From positions 1 to 48,460 of IMG/VR virus record IMGVR_UViG_3300017593_000129: a DNA stretch of 48,460 bases; one strand, written 5' to 3'. A program made the translations under genes and the position numbers. Shown piece after piece: positions 23,877 to 33,295 of the stretch. The stretch is from a virus. Positions within the stretch are counted from its first letter, which is position 1, and each line of letters begins with the position of its first letter. The notes beneath the pieces were generated by a model, which was given only the letters and a program-made list of their open reading frames with translations, did no database searches and was not told where the DNA came from.

Positions 23877-24434
23877 ATGGGTAGCTTAGGTGGCGGAGGC
23901 GGGTACAAGCCTGATACCTATGCCAGTCAAAAACGGGCAGAGATATCACGGGAACAATGGAATGACTATCAAAACACTTATGTTCCTTATGAAAATGAGG
24001 CACTTGCATATATCAATGATCCTGAAGCACAAGCAAAAGAAGTGTCTGACGCGGGAACATTGGCGGGGAAATCATTCGATACCATTCAGGGTGCGCGCCA
24101 AAGAAACCTGGAAAGGATGGGGATATCTCCCCGCGCCGATGTAGCGAAGAACTTCAGGAGTGATGCGTCCAGGTCAAAGGCGCTGGCTCAAATTGATGCT
24201 AAAAACAGGATGAGGGAATCAGTTGAGCAAAGGACAACCTCACTATCAGAAGAGATGATTGGTGTCGGGAAGGGTGTCAAGGCAAATACTGACAGCACAC
24301 TGCAGGCATGGACACAACTTGAAGGTATAAACAATCAGATGAAAGCCAGCAAAGCGGCTCAAAGCGCAGCAAGCAGAAACCAAATGATCGGGACAGCATC
24401 TACAGTAATAATGGGTGCAGCAATGTTTTTTTAA
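23877..24434 (+). CDS. Internal virion / DNA ejection-like protein, paralogue of the 22406 gene
   Basis: This 185-residue protein is related in layout to the product of 22406-22987: EQWNDYQNTYVPYENEALAY near residues 22-41, NDPEAQAKEVSDAGTLAGKS, GISPRADVAKN, then a long helical middle and a C-terminal hydrophobic segment (TASTVIMGAAMFF). It has a strong AGGAGGGG site. The two related genes flank the SpeD-like pair, as if an ancestral gene had been duplicated and the pair inserted between, or the pair moved in. Likely packaged with the DNA. Confidence 0.6.
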   Translation: MGSLGGGGGYKPDTYASQKRAEISREQWNDYQNTYVPYENEALAYINDPEAQAKEVSDAGTLAGKSFDTIQGARQRNLERMGISPRADVAKNFRSDASRSKALAQIDAKNRMRESVEQRTTSLSEEMIGVGKGVKANTDSTLQAWTQLEGINNQMKASKAAQSAASRNQMIGTASTVIMGAAMFF

Positions 24435-24473
24435 GTAACAGGCACGGAGCAATCAGACATAAGGGAAATTTTA

Positions 24474-25193
24474 ATGGAAGAACTTTTCAAACAGCATGAT
24501 TTAGCTATTTTGCAGTTTTCCGGTGGGAAGGATTCTTTAGCGGTGTTGGAACTGTGCCGGCCATACCTCGACAAGATTATCGTTGCCTGGGTGGATACGG
24601 GCGGAAATTTTCCTCATGTAGCAGACTTTGTTTACAAGGTGATGGCTGATGTTCCAAGGTTTACCGTCGTCAGACCATCAGAACCCCAAGGATTATCTTT
24701 CATGAAGCATGGCTTCCCTGTAGATATTATTCCCGTAATAAACAAGAGCAGACTAAAGATACAGCCGTGGGTAGAGTGTTGTAATCGGCTTAAATGGGAA
24801 CCGATGGAAGCTTTCGTAAAAGAGTCTGGTGCTACCCTGGTTGTCAATGGACAGCGGAATGATGAAGAGATGACCAACGGTTGGACAAATGGAACAATAG
24901 TTAAGGGTATTACTTACTGCTATCCGTTGGACGAATGGACTGAAGAAGAGGTTTTCGCATATCTCCGAGAGCAAAACGTCGTCCTTCCAGTCCACTACGG
25001 GATGGTGAAAGATAGTCTTGATTGTTATTCCTGCACGGCCATGGCTGATTTTACGGCTTCTGTGGCTAAAGACAGGGAAGACTTTATGCAGCGGTATTAT
25101 CCATTGATTTATCGGCAGGTACAGAGGAACAAACTGGCTATTGTCAGCGCGATTGAAGAAGAGATTAATCGACTTGAAAAGTTGAGATCATAA
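24474..25193 (+). CDS. CysH-like PP-loop protein with Fe-S cysteine pattern
   Basis: This 239-residue protein is of the PAPS reductase / PP-loop ATPase superfamily, with SGGKDS at residues 16-21, WVDTGG near 39, and VNGQRNDE near 124. It has C102-C103 and C184-x-x-C187, the CC...CXXC spacing (about 80 residues) seen in [4Fe-4S] adenylylsulfate reductases. The usual C-terminal ECG(I/L)H catalytic tail is absent, so it may not reduce sulfonucleotides. It may instead adenylate or thiolate a nucleic acid, as DndC- and TtcA-like relatives do. The gene has an AAGGG site and follows a short intergenic stretch with a weak copy of the box at 8201. Confidence 0.75.
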   Translation: MEELFKQHDLAILQFSGGKDSLAVLELCRPYLDKIIVAWVDTGGNFPHVADFVYKVMADVPRFTVVRPSEPQGLSFMKHGFPVDIIPVINKSRLKIQPWVECCNRLKWEPMEAFVKESGATLVVNGQRNDEEMTNGWTNGTIVKGITYCYPLDEWTEEEVFAYLREQNVVLPVHYGMVKDSLDCYSCTAMADFTASVAKDREDFMQRYYPLIYRQVQRNKLAIVSAIEEEINRLEKLRS

Positions 25194-25205
25194 CGGAGGT
25201 ATCTA

Positions 25206-26183
25206 ATGAATTATGGTGCGGGAAATTCCTTCGCGCAGGGAGCGGCAACCGGGTTTGAAATTATGGGAGGGATGCTAGACCTCCTTGAAAAAGGCAAAAA
25301 GGCACGTGAGGCTTCTGCAATTGCCGGAAGTGCAATGACTGGAGGGGGTGGCACAAGGAATAAGGTACACGTTCGCCCCATGATCCCTATAGATAAAGGA
25401 AATGCTGCGGCAGTATCTCCACAGGGAGACGCAATAAAACTTGAGATTCCACCAGAGCAGGGTGGCTCAACGTATGTGAAGGTCAAGGGGATCAAGAATG
25501 ACTCAATAACCACTGGTCAAGCCAGGGCGAAAAAAGCAAATGACTATACTGTCCGCCAAAATAATGCGGCTAAGATATCCGCACAAAAAGCCGATCTCAT
25601 CCGAAAAGGCATAGTGCTGGACAATAAGCTAAAACAAGCAAAGGTTGATGGCATTCCGAATCTCAAACTTCAAAATGAATACGATACTACGAAAAAACGG
25701 TATGAAATGTTGTTGGCCAAGAAAAAGGTGACGGCTACTGGTTTTGACATCGAGGTCAAGAAAGAAAAGAAAAAGCAGGAAAAGCTCAAAACGAAAACGG
25801 TGGCTAACAAGGTTACGGAGTCGGCAAACCAGGTTACAACGTCAAAGTTCAAGGCCAAAAAATCAGAGCAGGACTATCTGAAAAGTCTCAAGAAGACTGA
25901 GGTTGAAGGCAAATTGAAATTTAATGATGGCACGCCAACTACGGTAGACCAGTTGATTAAGATGTATAATGCCGGGGACAGAGAAACATCGTTGCAGGAG
26001 TTTATCAACAAGACAACGGGCCACAACCTTTTCACTAACCCTCGGCAGAAGACGGCTGGCGGCGGAAAATTCACGACGTTTATTACTCCGGATCAGCGAG
26101 CTTTAGCCAGCAAGTTCCTGAAGCAGGGTAGCCTGCGGAAGGGTAGCCGTGGCGATGTTCTTAATTTTGTTCCCAAACCGTAG
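25206..26183 (+). CDS. Basic coiled-coil internal virion protein (putative)
   Basis: This 325-residue Lys-rich protein has an N-terminal Gly/Ala-rich amphipathic part (SFAQGAATGFEIMGGMLDLL). A long charged helical segment (about residues 125-245) is rich in Lys, Ala and Glu (QNEYDTTKKRYEMLLAKKK, KKQEKLKTKTVANK). The C-terminal ~70 residues look like a small folded domain. Position before the larger internal proteins and basic charge suggest a DNA-associated ejection protein. GGAGG lies before the start. No family is recognised. Confidence 0.6.
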   Translation: MNYGAGNSFAQGAATGFEIMGGMLDLLEKGKKAREASAIAGSAMTGGGGTRNKVHVRPMIPIDKGNAAAVSPQGDAIKLEIPPEQGGSTYVKVKGIKNDSITTGQARAKKANDYTVRQNNAAKISAQKADLIRKGIVLDNKLKQAKVDGIPNLKLQNEYDTTKKRYEMLLAKKKVTATGFDIEVKKEKKKQEKLKTKTVANKVTESANQVTTSKFKAKKSEQDYLKSLKKTEVEGKLKFNDGTPTTVDQLIKMYNAGDRETSLQEFINKTTGHNLFTNPRQKTAGGGKFTTFITPDQRALASKFLKQGSLRKGSRGDVLNFVPKP

Positions 26184-26198
26184 AGAGAGAGGAAAGTC

Positions 26199-26771
26199 AT
26201 GCAAGAGAAAACTATTGGGATGATCGCGGGAAGTGGCGGTATCGACCAGGGGGAAAACGCTCGCAGGATGGAAGCTGCAATAACGCTCCAAGCGTTTAAA
26301 GAGATGTTGGCGGCGGATGACCAGGCAATAATATTTACAGATGACGAAGGAAATGAATTTACTGCCCAGGATGAAGTTGCATCCATGTTGGCAGCCAGGA
26401 TAAACGAGACTCCTTTTTATCAGGAACAATTCAATATTGGCGGTAATACCGGGCGTAAAGTCATTGGGTTCAGTCCTTTAGTTCATGAAAAGAATAGGGA
26501 ATCGATCCCCCCAGACCAGTTAGCGCAATTACCCCAAGATGCCTATGTGCCGATTATCGAGAACAGTAAAACCAACACCATCGGCCCGATGACGGAAGGA
26601 GCCAGTACCGACACTTCTGACTCTGTTCAGTACATAACCTTATCAAACCTTGAAGCTATTGCAAACGGGGAAGAGAATCCTTCCCAAGATATTCCTCCTG
26701 CAATGTCTCCACAGCCTTCACAGCAAACGCCACAGATTAGGCAAATCCAGGCATCTATTGGAAGGGGATAG
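26199..26771 (+). CDS. Virion-module protein of unknown function
   Basis: This 190-residue acidic protein has a central segment (DDQAIIFTDDEGNEFTAQDE) and a Pro/Gln/Ser-rich C-terminus (PPAMSPQPSQQTPQIRQIQ). It lies between the basic coiled-coil gene and the 1298-residue gene, two bases before the latter. It may be an assembly partner or internal protein, going only by position. GAGAGAGG precedes its start. Confidence 0.6.
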   Translation: MQEKTIGMIAGSGGIDQGENARRMEAAITLQAFKEMLAADDQAIIFTDDEGNEFTAQDEVASMLAARINETPFYQEQFNIGGNTGRKVIGFSPLVHEKNRESIPPDQLAQLPQDAYVPIIENSKTNTIGPMTEGASTDTSDSVQYITLSNLEAIANGEENPSQDIPPAMSPQPSQQTPQIRQIQASIGRG

Positions 26772-26773
26772 AG

Positions 26774-29700
26774 ATGGACCCGGTTAATTTTGATTATAAA
26801 GGTGCTCGAAACGCAGGGTTGTCCGATGAAGCTATTGCCGCGTTTCTTTCCGAGCAGTCTGGATATCGGTTTGAAGAGGCATTAGCGGCAAATGTCGACC
26901 CTCGGGAGATTATTTCATGGCATTTGCGTGGTGGAGCTCCTCCTTATGAGGGGGATTTTACCAATCTAACTGTCAATAGATTTGCTACAGGGGCTATACG
27001 ACTTCCAGGACAACTCGCATCCGGGGCAGCAGCAACCATGCGAGCCATTGAAGATCCGGTAATAGACAAACAGCCAACTGAACAGGAGTATTATGAAGCA
27101 GGTATTCCTGTCAGTACCATTACCAATAAACCAATGGCTACGTTTGTTCCCCGAAAAAAAGAATCTCCAGCTCATTACGAAATAGATAAAGAAGCCTTTG
27201 GCGGTGGTAGATGGACGAATATTGACAAAGCAACGGGAAGTCCTGGAGTGCTTAACAATATTATCAGTGCGGTGACAAAAGAGCAGCTTCCTACCAGACA
27301 AGATGTTCAAGCATTTTATGATGATGTAAAGGCAAAAACCTCTGATCTCCCCGATCCCGAATCCGCGAAAAGAGCATATCAGTATCTTTTGGCAAACGAA
27401 GGAGAAACAGCGGCAACCGAATATCGTAATCTTTTTAAGCAGAAACTCATGGAAGCCCTTCCTCCTGAAGAACACAAAGATTCAGCCACACTGAAATTTT
27501 TAGATCATCTGGCAAATGGACTCACCGAAAGTGGCGAGCGGTTTATTTATGAGCATCCATCAATTGACATGCCTAGAGAAGTGGCTTCCATTCATGGGGC
27601 AAAAGACGCATGGAAACAAGGTAAGTTTATGAAATGGGCAGTAGCTAATTCTGCAGAGAACTTGCCTCAGATGGTTGCAAATATTGGGGTTGTTGCAGCT
27701 TCAAGTTTGTTCGGGTCCCCTGTCTTGGGGGCGGTGATGTCAAGTGGAATGATGTATGCCCTTGAAAGCGGGGGGGTATATCAGGATTTGATAAAACAGG
27801 GGGTTCCCCCGAAGTATGCCGCTGATGTAACCCCAATAGTTGGGGGGATAAACGCAGCGCTTGAACTAGCTCCCGTGGCAACACTTGTAAACTTTGGCAG
27901 TGGCTCCATTATTAAAAAATTGATGGGAAAGAAATTAACAAAATATCTGGTCGAGAATCCAACCTTCACAAAAAAGCTGATAGACAAAACTCTTGGGATC
28001 GGATTTCAGGCCCTTGAAGAGGAAGAAACGGAAGGATGGCAGGAGAGAGTTAGCAATGCTGCCAAGGCAGTTTACAACGAGAACCAGGATTTGTTTGCAG
28101 GTGTTACGGAGGCCCGGGTAATTGGTTTATTTATGGGTTTGTTTGGCGCTACCGGCGAAACCGTTCATTCGACATGGAAGGAACGTGGGGCAGCGGGAAA
28201 AGTTGAAGATGGGGGTGATAGGCTGAACGACATTCCCGTTCCACCCCCGACAGCGCTTGGGAAAGCAGGGCAGAAATCTGCTGAGGATATAATAATAAAT
28301 GTTCCCGATAACCCAAAGACAAACGAGAAAGACACTTCACTATTGCCGGTTGGCTCTCCTGACCGTAAGGATCAGTCATATATCGGGGATATCCCTGCCG
28401 TTGTGAATCCAATGTCTTCTGGTTCTCCGAACCGTGAGGATCAGTCACAACTTGGGAATATAATTGCTCCTGGCAATGAAGTTCCCTCAACAGATTGGCG
28501 AGAAGAGCTAAGGAAGGTCAGGGAGGGCGACGAGGCTGACACAACCGGGACAGATGAGGGGCAGACTAAGGGCGGGGAAGAAAACCTCACTCCTGAGCAA
28601 AAAATGAGGGAAGAGCTTATATCCGGCAACTTTGATCCTGATTTCATCGAGAACAAAGTTAAAGATGCGGGATCTCTTGAAGCAGTCCATAATATCTATC
28701 CAGATGATAGCACGTTGGTAAGAGCATATGCGAGACGTTTTGCTGAAAATCTTTATGGTAAGGGAGAAAACAAAGATGTCAAAGCGGAAGAAAACAAGCC
28801 AGCGGCGGGACAGGAAAAGGAAGCAGGAGCGCAGGCAGAAGAAGCAAAGCATGATACGGTAGAAGAGGCAATATCTCCTGACAAACCCACTCCAGAGGAA
28901 ACTTCCGATGACTTAGCTAAAAGTAAAGGTCCCGATGAGGAGGACGTTGAAAAGAAAGAAAAGATTGACCAAGCCATGAATGAACCTTGGTCATTAACCC
29001 CCGATAATTTTGTTTCAATCGTTGCTGATACCCTGGGAATACCACCTGATAAACGACCACGTTCAGGAACGGGTACTTACGAAGAAGCTTGGCGACGAGA
29101 TCATCGGTTGGCCGTGGAACAAGCAGTAAAGGATGGAAAGCTGGTCCCAGCGGAAGTTCTTGCGGAATATCCAGATTTGCCACCCACAGCCACGGAAGAA
29201 GGCAAGCAGGGGGCAGAAGCCGGGCGAAAGCAAACAGAGGCAGAAAACAAGCCAGAGACGGGACCGGAAAAGGCAGGGGGAGTTGCACCGAAAACAAACC
29301 AGGAGCGGGCAGATGCCTTATGGGACAAAAACTACCCGGCGATGGAAGAGAAATACGGGAAGGAACATCTTGCCACAGCAAACAAGGGAAGGATAAGCAA
29401 CGCCCTTGAAATGCTAGATTCGGCCAAAAGTGTCGATGATATCGTCCAAGCGGAAAAGAACTTACGTGAAGCTGTCCCCGCAGAAGGCAGGGAAGCGCAA
29501 ATAGAAAAAGATAGCATGATCGATGACTTTATCTTTGAAGCTCTTGGAAAGATGAGCGATGAAGATATCGTTGCTAAATTCACCGATAGGGTAAAGAGAT
29601 TACACGCTCAGGGCGGACATTTAGAAGAGTTATTCCTTAAAAGAAGAGATACCGGCAGATATCAAGATACGTTTATGGCAGAAGCAGATAAGCGTGGGCT

Positions 29701-30670
29701 AGTTGATGGGGATAAGAAAACGCTGTCGTTAGAGAACAAAGCGACCGGCGAGGCAATCCAAGAGAACGGGGCCACGGAACGGGACGGGGCCGAGGAGGAA
29801 CAGCAAGGCTTGCCCGGTGGAGAAGAAATAACCGCACAAGAACCGACCCTCACTATCTCCGAGCTTTCCGAGAAGTCCATTATTGTCAAAGGTGACACCA
29901 AAACGCACAAGGATCGTATCAAGGCGCTTGGTGATGCCTTATGGGACAAGAAACACCAAGGCTGGATATTCTCGAAGAAACATCGAGAGAAGGTACAATC
30001 TCTGGTTAATGAAATTAACGGAGAGCAAGGGGAAACACCGGCTGAAACTCCTGCCACCCTAGAAACCCCATTTCAAGAAGGGATGACACCCTTTGAGAAG
30101 TTCAAGCACGACCTGGAAAATAAAGGTACAGCGAGAACTCCGTCCGGAAAAGACTACAAAGTAATAAGTACCGACAATGGTTTTGCTTATACTGAAACAG
30201 AAGATGGGGCGAGGGTGACAAAAGGTGGGGCAGCCCGGAATAAGTGGAGTCTCCAAACAGCCAGAGACAAAGTAATCGAAGCAGTTAAGGCTGAATTTGA
30301 ACGGCTTGAATCTGACAATCAAAATGATAACGGAATGTCTTTATTTGAGGCCAGAAACGCCCTCACAGAGCTTAGGGCAAAAGCAGATAAACAGGGAAAC
30401 ATTGCCGATGATCGTTTACTCTCACAAATTGTTCAATTTGAAAAGCTTGTAAAAGAATTGGAGGCCGAAGAAAAAGCCGCTGCAGAAAACCCGCATGGCC
30501 TGGTTGTTCCCATTGAGAATATCCCTGCAGACATGAAAGTGATGACCTCCGTTGTTGGTGAAGAGTCAGGCAGGCAGGCGACAGGCCCGGTTAAAGCCAG
30601 GGAAGCGGTTGAAGCATTAGGTGATTTGATTGAAAAACTTAAAAAGGTATTGGACTGCGTAAAGTCATGA
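26774..30670 (+). CDS. Large multi-domain internal/polyvalent-type virion protein
   Basis: This is a 1298-residue protein. The N-terminal ~290 residues are folded (FDYKGARNAGLSDEAIAAFL, REIISWHLRGG). Hydrophobic segments at about 299-330 and 352-375 (VVAASSLFGSPVLGAVMSSG) could enter a membrane. Residues ~590-770 are Glu/Lys/Ala-rich low complexity. A module near 773-795 (HRLAVEQAVKDGKLVPAEVL) and another near 1035-1075 (SIIVKGDTKTHKDRIKALGD, HQGWIFSKKHREKV) resemble small domains recurrent in phage polyvalent proteins. Two GSPxRxDQS repeats lie near 530-560. This and the giant downstream protein probably travel in the virion and enter the cell with the DNA. No enzymatic motif was identified here. 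Confidence 0.65.
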   Translation: MDPVNFDYKGARNAGLSDEAIAAFLSEQSGYRFEEALAANVDPREIISWHLRGGAPPYEGDFTNLTVNRFATGAIRLPGQLASGAAATMRAIEDPVIDKQPTEQEYYEAGIPVSTITNKPMATFVPRKKESPAHYEIDKEAFGGGRWTNIDKATGSPGVLNNIISAVTKEQLPTRQDVQAFYDDVKAKTSDLPDPESAKRAYQYLLANEGETAATEYRNLFKQKLMEALPPEEHKDSATLKFLDHLANGLTESGERFIYEHPSIDMPREVASIHGAKDAWKQGKFMKWAVANSAENLPQMVANIGVVAASSLFGSPVLGAVMSSGMMYALESGGVYQDLIKQGVPPKYAADVTPIVGGINAALELAPVATLVNFGSGSIIKKLMGKKLTKYLVENPTFTKKLIDKTLGIGFQALEEEETEGWQERVSNAAKAVYNENQDLFAGVTEARVIGLFMGLFGATGETVHSTWKERGAAGKVEDGGDRLNDIPVPPPTALGKAGQKSAEDIIINVPDNPKTNEKDTSLLPVGSPDRKDQSYIGDIPAVVNPMSSGSPNREDQSQLGNIIAPGNEVPSTDWREELRKVREGDEADTTGTDEGQTKGGEENLTPEQKMREELISGNFDPDFIENKVKDAGSLEAVHNIYPDDSTLVRAYARRFAENLYGKGENKDVKAEENKPAAGQEKEAGAQAEEAKHDTVEEAISPDKPTPEETSDDLAKSKGPDEEDVEKKEKIDQAMNEPWSLTPDNFVSIVADTLGIPPDKRPRSGTGTYEEAWRRDHRLAVEQAVKDGKLVPAEVLAEYPDLPPTATEEGKQGAEAGRKQTEAENKPETGPEKAGGVAPKTNQERADALWDKNYPAMEEKYGKEHLATANKGRISNALEMLDSAKSVDDIVQAEKNLREAVPAEGREAQIEKDSMIDDFIFEALGKMSDEDIVAKFTDRVKRLHAQGGHLEELFLKRRDTGRYQDTFMAEADKRGLVDGDKKTLSLENKATGEAIQENGATERDGAEEEQQGLPGGEEITAQEPTLTISELSEKSIIVKGDTKTHKDRIKALGDALWDKKHQGWIFSKKHREKVQSLVNEINGEQGETPAETPATLETPFQEGMTPFEKFKHDLENKGTARTPSGKDYKVISTDNGFAYTETEDGARVTKGGAARNKWSLQTARDKVIEAVKAEFERLESDNQNDNGMSLFEARNALTELRAKADKQGNIADDRLLSQIVQFEKLVKELEAEEKAAAENPHGLVVPIENIPADMKVMTSVVGEESGRQATGPVKAREAVEALGDLIEKLKKVLDCVKS

Positions 30671-31023
30671 TTATCGTAAAAGATAAAGAACTCTCAAAGA
30701 TGCAGTTGGACAATAAGCTTTCCGGCGGTGTTAAGAAAAAAGCGCCTCCGGTAAAGAAGGAGATTGATGCCAATACCAAGGCCACGCTTGAGCTTGTGGC
30801 AGCGGTAAGGGCATTGGGCGGAAGCAAGGGAAAAGAATCGCCAGTTTCAGCCACGCTGATTGAAGCGATAAAGCAGATACAAGCGACGCAGCAGGATGTT
30901 GTTGCATTGATGCAGAAGGACAGCAAGCCACAAGAATGGGAGTTTGCCGTAACCCGGAATAAGAGCGGAACGATTGACAAGATTAGTGCGAGAGAAACAA
31001 GTTCAATTAATGGAGGATCGTAA
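30667..31023 (+). CDS. Small virion-module protein of unknown function
   Basis: This 118-residue protein is coupled by ATGA to the large gene upstream. A basic, disordered N-terminal third is followed by a helical segment (TLIEAIKQIQATQQDVVALM) and a short beta end (EWEFAVTRNKSGTIDKISA) that resembles a phage structural family usually left unnamed. Its stop overlaps the next start (TAATG). Confidence 0.6.
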   Translation: MIIVKDKELSKMQLDNKLSGGVKKKAPPVKKEIDANTKATLELVAAVRALGGSKGKESPVSATLIEAIKQIQATQQDVVALMQKDSKPQEWEFAVTRNKSGTIDKISARETSSINGGS

Positions 31024-31379
31024 TGAAAAAACTATTAATCACCTTATTACTGTTGTTGTTTGCTGTACCTTGTTTCGGGGCGATGCTATCCTGGAACGCT
31101 TCTGAACGGAGTACCGGGTACCTGGTGTATCATAACGAGTATTCCAACGATGTCGGCAATGTCACGGAGCTTGCTGATTTTGAAAACACTCTAAACCTGG
31201 TTGCCGGAATTGACTATAGCATATCCGTATCAGCGTATAATGAATATGGCGAGTCAGCTAAATGCGATGCCATTATGTTTACCCGGCAGGCGTTTATCCC
31301 TGATACCAATCCGGGCCCGGTCATTATCAACATCCCGCTGGATACACCGAATGTAACTATTAATGTGGGAGGGAATTAA
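31023..31379 (+). CDS. Secreted fibronectin type III-like protein
   Basis: This 118-residue product has a Sec signal peptide (MKKLLITLLLLLFAVPCFG, residues 1-19). It then has a small FN3-type beta sandwich (LSWNASERSTGYLVYHN, YSISVSAYNEYGESA) and a Pro/Asn-rich tail (NIPLDTPNVTINVGGN). An exported protein inside the virion operon suggests action in the periplasm or at the surface, for example blocking further infection or helping virion maturation, both speculative. GGAGG precedes the start, which overlaps the previous stop (TAATG). Confidence 0.7.
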   Translation: MKKLLITLLLLLFAVPCFGAMLSWNASERSTGYLVYHNEYSNDVGNVTELADFENTLNLVAGIDYSISVSAYNEYGESAKCDAIMFTRQAFIPDTNPGPVIINIPLDTPNVTINVGGN

Positions 31380-31769
31380 GTGGCTTATCTTATTTGTATA
31401 GCAAAAGGAACATTGCGAGAAGGCATCAACAAGTTGGATGATATCGTTGATGTTGTTGACTCTTACAATGCGGACGTTTACAAGGATTTCAGGATTGTTA
31501 AAGTTGAAGGAAAAGCGAATGATATTAAGGCAGAATTGCAGGCTAAACGCCCCAAAGTAGAAACTGTCATGCGTTGGCAAGACCCGAAAACCCTGGAATG
31601 GTATCGTATTGAAAAAGAGCCGAAGTATATCTTAACGGTTGCTGACGTTGATGACAAGGCAATAAGCACTGAAAAGCTGGCTGCTATCAAGGACAATATT
31701 ACCAGCGATGAAGAATATAAGAAAGACAAGGTTGCTATAACTGCCACGTCTGCAACGGCTGAGGGATAA
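31380..31769 (+). CDS. Conserved phage protein of unknown function, GTG start
   Basis: This 129-residue protein starts with GTG right after the previous stop, with a GGGAGGG site. The sequence alternates strands and helices (AYLICIAKGTLREGINKLDD, DFRIVKVEGKANDIKAELQA). A middle part (MRWQDPKTLEWYRIEKEPKY) is followed by a polar, helical C-terminus. I do not recognise it. Lying between a secreted protein and a beta-helix fibre gene, it may belong to the structural set. Confidence 0.65.
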   Translation: MAYLICIAKGTLREGINKLDDIVDVVDSYNADVYKDFRIVKVEGKANDIKAELQAKRPKVETVMRWQDPKTLEWYRIEKEPKYILTVADVDDKAISTEKLAAIKDNITSDEEYKKDKVAITATSATAEG

Positions 31770-33293
31770 ATGTCTAATCGCATAACATTCTATTCTGTAT
31801 CACCTGTCGGCAATACTACCGATATGAAGGTGACTGCCAACATCACTATATCAGGTGGTGTGGCGACGCTTACGGCTGCACAGACTGGCAATATCGGTGC
31901 TGGTTGCCGGATTGAGTATAACTCGACCCATACCTATATCGCCCCTAATCGTATTGGCTTTGACAGTGGCGGTACGACTGAGATTAAGATTGGTGACAAG
32001 ATAGAAGGTGGCACAAGTTCGGCAACAGGCATTGTCCGTGCTGTGCATATTTCGTCTGGTACATGGGGCGGTGGAGACTGTGCCGGGCATATCTACTTTG
32101 AGAAAACAACTGGAACATGGCAGGATAATGAGCAGATAAACAGGGTAAAGCCGACCAGCTCAAGTAATGTTGGCACGACTGACGGAATGCTGGAAGGCAA
32201 CATTGGCAACGGCAATACTGAGTTTGTGGTACTGACTGCCACTGGGGCTGATGCAGGTAATCAGACCAGCGTTTCAGTTGATCATATTTACCATGAGTAT
32301 GGTTCATTAGCGTTATGGGAGGCTGGGTTTACAGACAGTAACCATCTTAATACAACGGATTTAACTACGAATGGCGATACAACTTACGCTTGTTGCTATT
32401 ATGATCATAACAATACATCTAATTATGATGACACACAACTTCAATTATTGTTTGGTACAACTGGGGGGAGCGGCACTGGTAACGATATTGTTTATATATT
32501 CACGCCGACGGGAGAAAGTGAGAGTATTAATAGACAACGCCATTCTGGGAAACGGGACACATCTAAACATATGTGTACTATTTCCGATGAAGCGTATGGA
32601 TTTTTTAAGATGCGCCAAAGCGGTGTAAGAGTAGAGGGTATACAGCTTGATGTGAACAGTACAGGCGGTGATGCATCATATGGATGGTATACTGCGTCAA
32701 ATGAGACAGGCCCAATAGTTATTGAAAATTGTATTTTCACTGAAATAGGCTCACCAATTGGAGATAATAACGCTATTAGTGGGTATGACGATGATACGAC
32801 AGTATATGTTGTGAATACTGTGATTGACGGATTTAGAGGATATGGGATATTTGCATATTATGATTATTATATTTACAATTGTGTTATTCGTGGAGATGGT
32901 TCAAATGACCGAGGAATAAGACAAGTAAATGGCACAACTACTGTAAAAAATTCCGCTGTTTTTTATAATTCAGACGATTTTTATAATGTATCTTCTGGAA
33001 ACATAACAACATCTGCTTCGGACGACGCTGATACTGCGATTAACCCATCCGATTGGAGTACAGTATTTGTTAATCCATCGTCACATGATTTCACCATCAA
33101 AGCTACTGATACTGATTTAAAAGACGCTGGTACTGACTTGTCAACTGATAACATCTATGCTTTCTGGCGTGATATAGCCGGTAATGAACGAGGCTCAACC
33201 CCTGATATCGGGGCGTTTGAGTATATGGCGGTGGGTGGTGGCGTAACTGTACCTATATTTATGAGTAACTATCTTCGAGCAATGGGAGCGTAA
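31770..33293 (+). CDS. Right-handed beta-helix virion protein (tailspike-like)
   Basis: This 507-residue protein has a beta-rich N-terminal part. A middle-to-C-terminal region (about residues 265-440) has short repeated strands of parallel beta-helix type (VRVEGIQLDVNSTGG, IVIENCIFTEIGSPIGDN, VYVVNTVIDGFRGYGI). The end, GSTPDIGAFEY near residue 480, is a motif common at the close of such beta-helix proteins. It is likely a fibre or tailspike that contacts surface polysaccharide. No catalytic residues can be assigned. Translation follows the previous stop directly. Confidence 0.7.
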   Translation: MSNRITFYSVSPVGNTTDMKVTANITISGGVATLTAAQTGNIGAGCRIEYNSTHTYIAPNRIGFDSGGTTEIKIGDKIEGGTSSATGIVRAVHISSGTWGGGDCAGHIYFEKTTGTWQDNEQINRVKPTSSSNVGTTDGMLEGNIGNGNTEFVVLTATGADAGNQTSVSVDHIYHEYGSLALWEAGFTDSNHLNTTDLTTNGDTTYACCYYDHNNTSNYDDTQLQLLFGTTGGSGTGNDIVYIFTPTGESESINRQRHSGKRDTSKHMCTISDEAYGFFKMRQSGVRVEGIQLDVNSTGGDASYGWYTASNETGPIVIENCIFTEIGSPIGDNNAISGYDDDTTVYVVNTVIDGFRGYGIFAYYDYYIYNCVIRGDGSNDRGIRQVNGTTTVKNSAVFYNSDDFYNVSSGNITTSASDDADTAINPSDWSTVFVNPSSHDFTIKATDTDLKDAGTDLSTDNIYAFWRDIAGNERGSTPDIGAFEYMAVGGGVTVPIFMSNYLRAMGA

Positions 33294-33295
33294 TT

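Noticed and set aside
26774-30670. Tail tape-measure protein
   Set aside because: It lacks the continuous long helical repeat pattern and the usual neighbours (tail tube, assembly chaperones). The low-complexity and polyvalent-type modules fit better.
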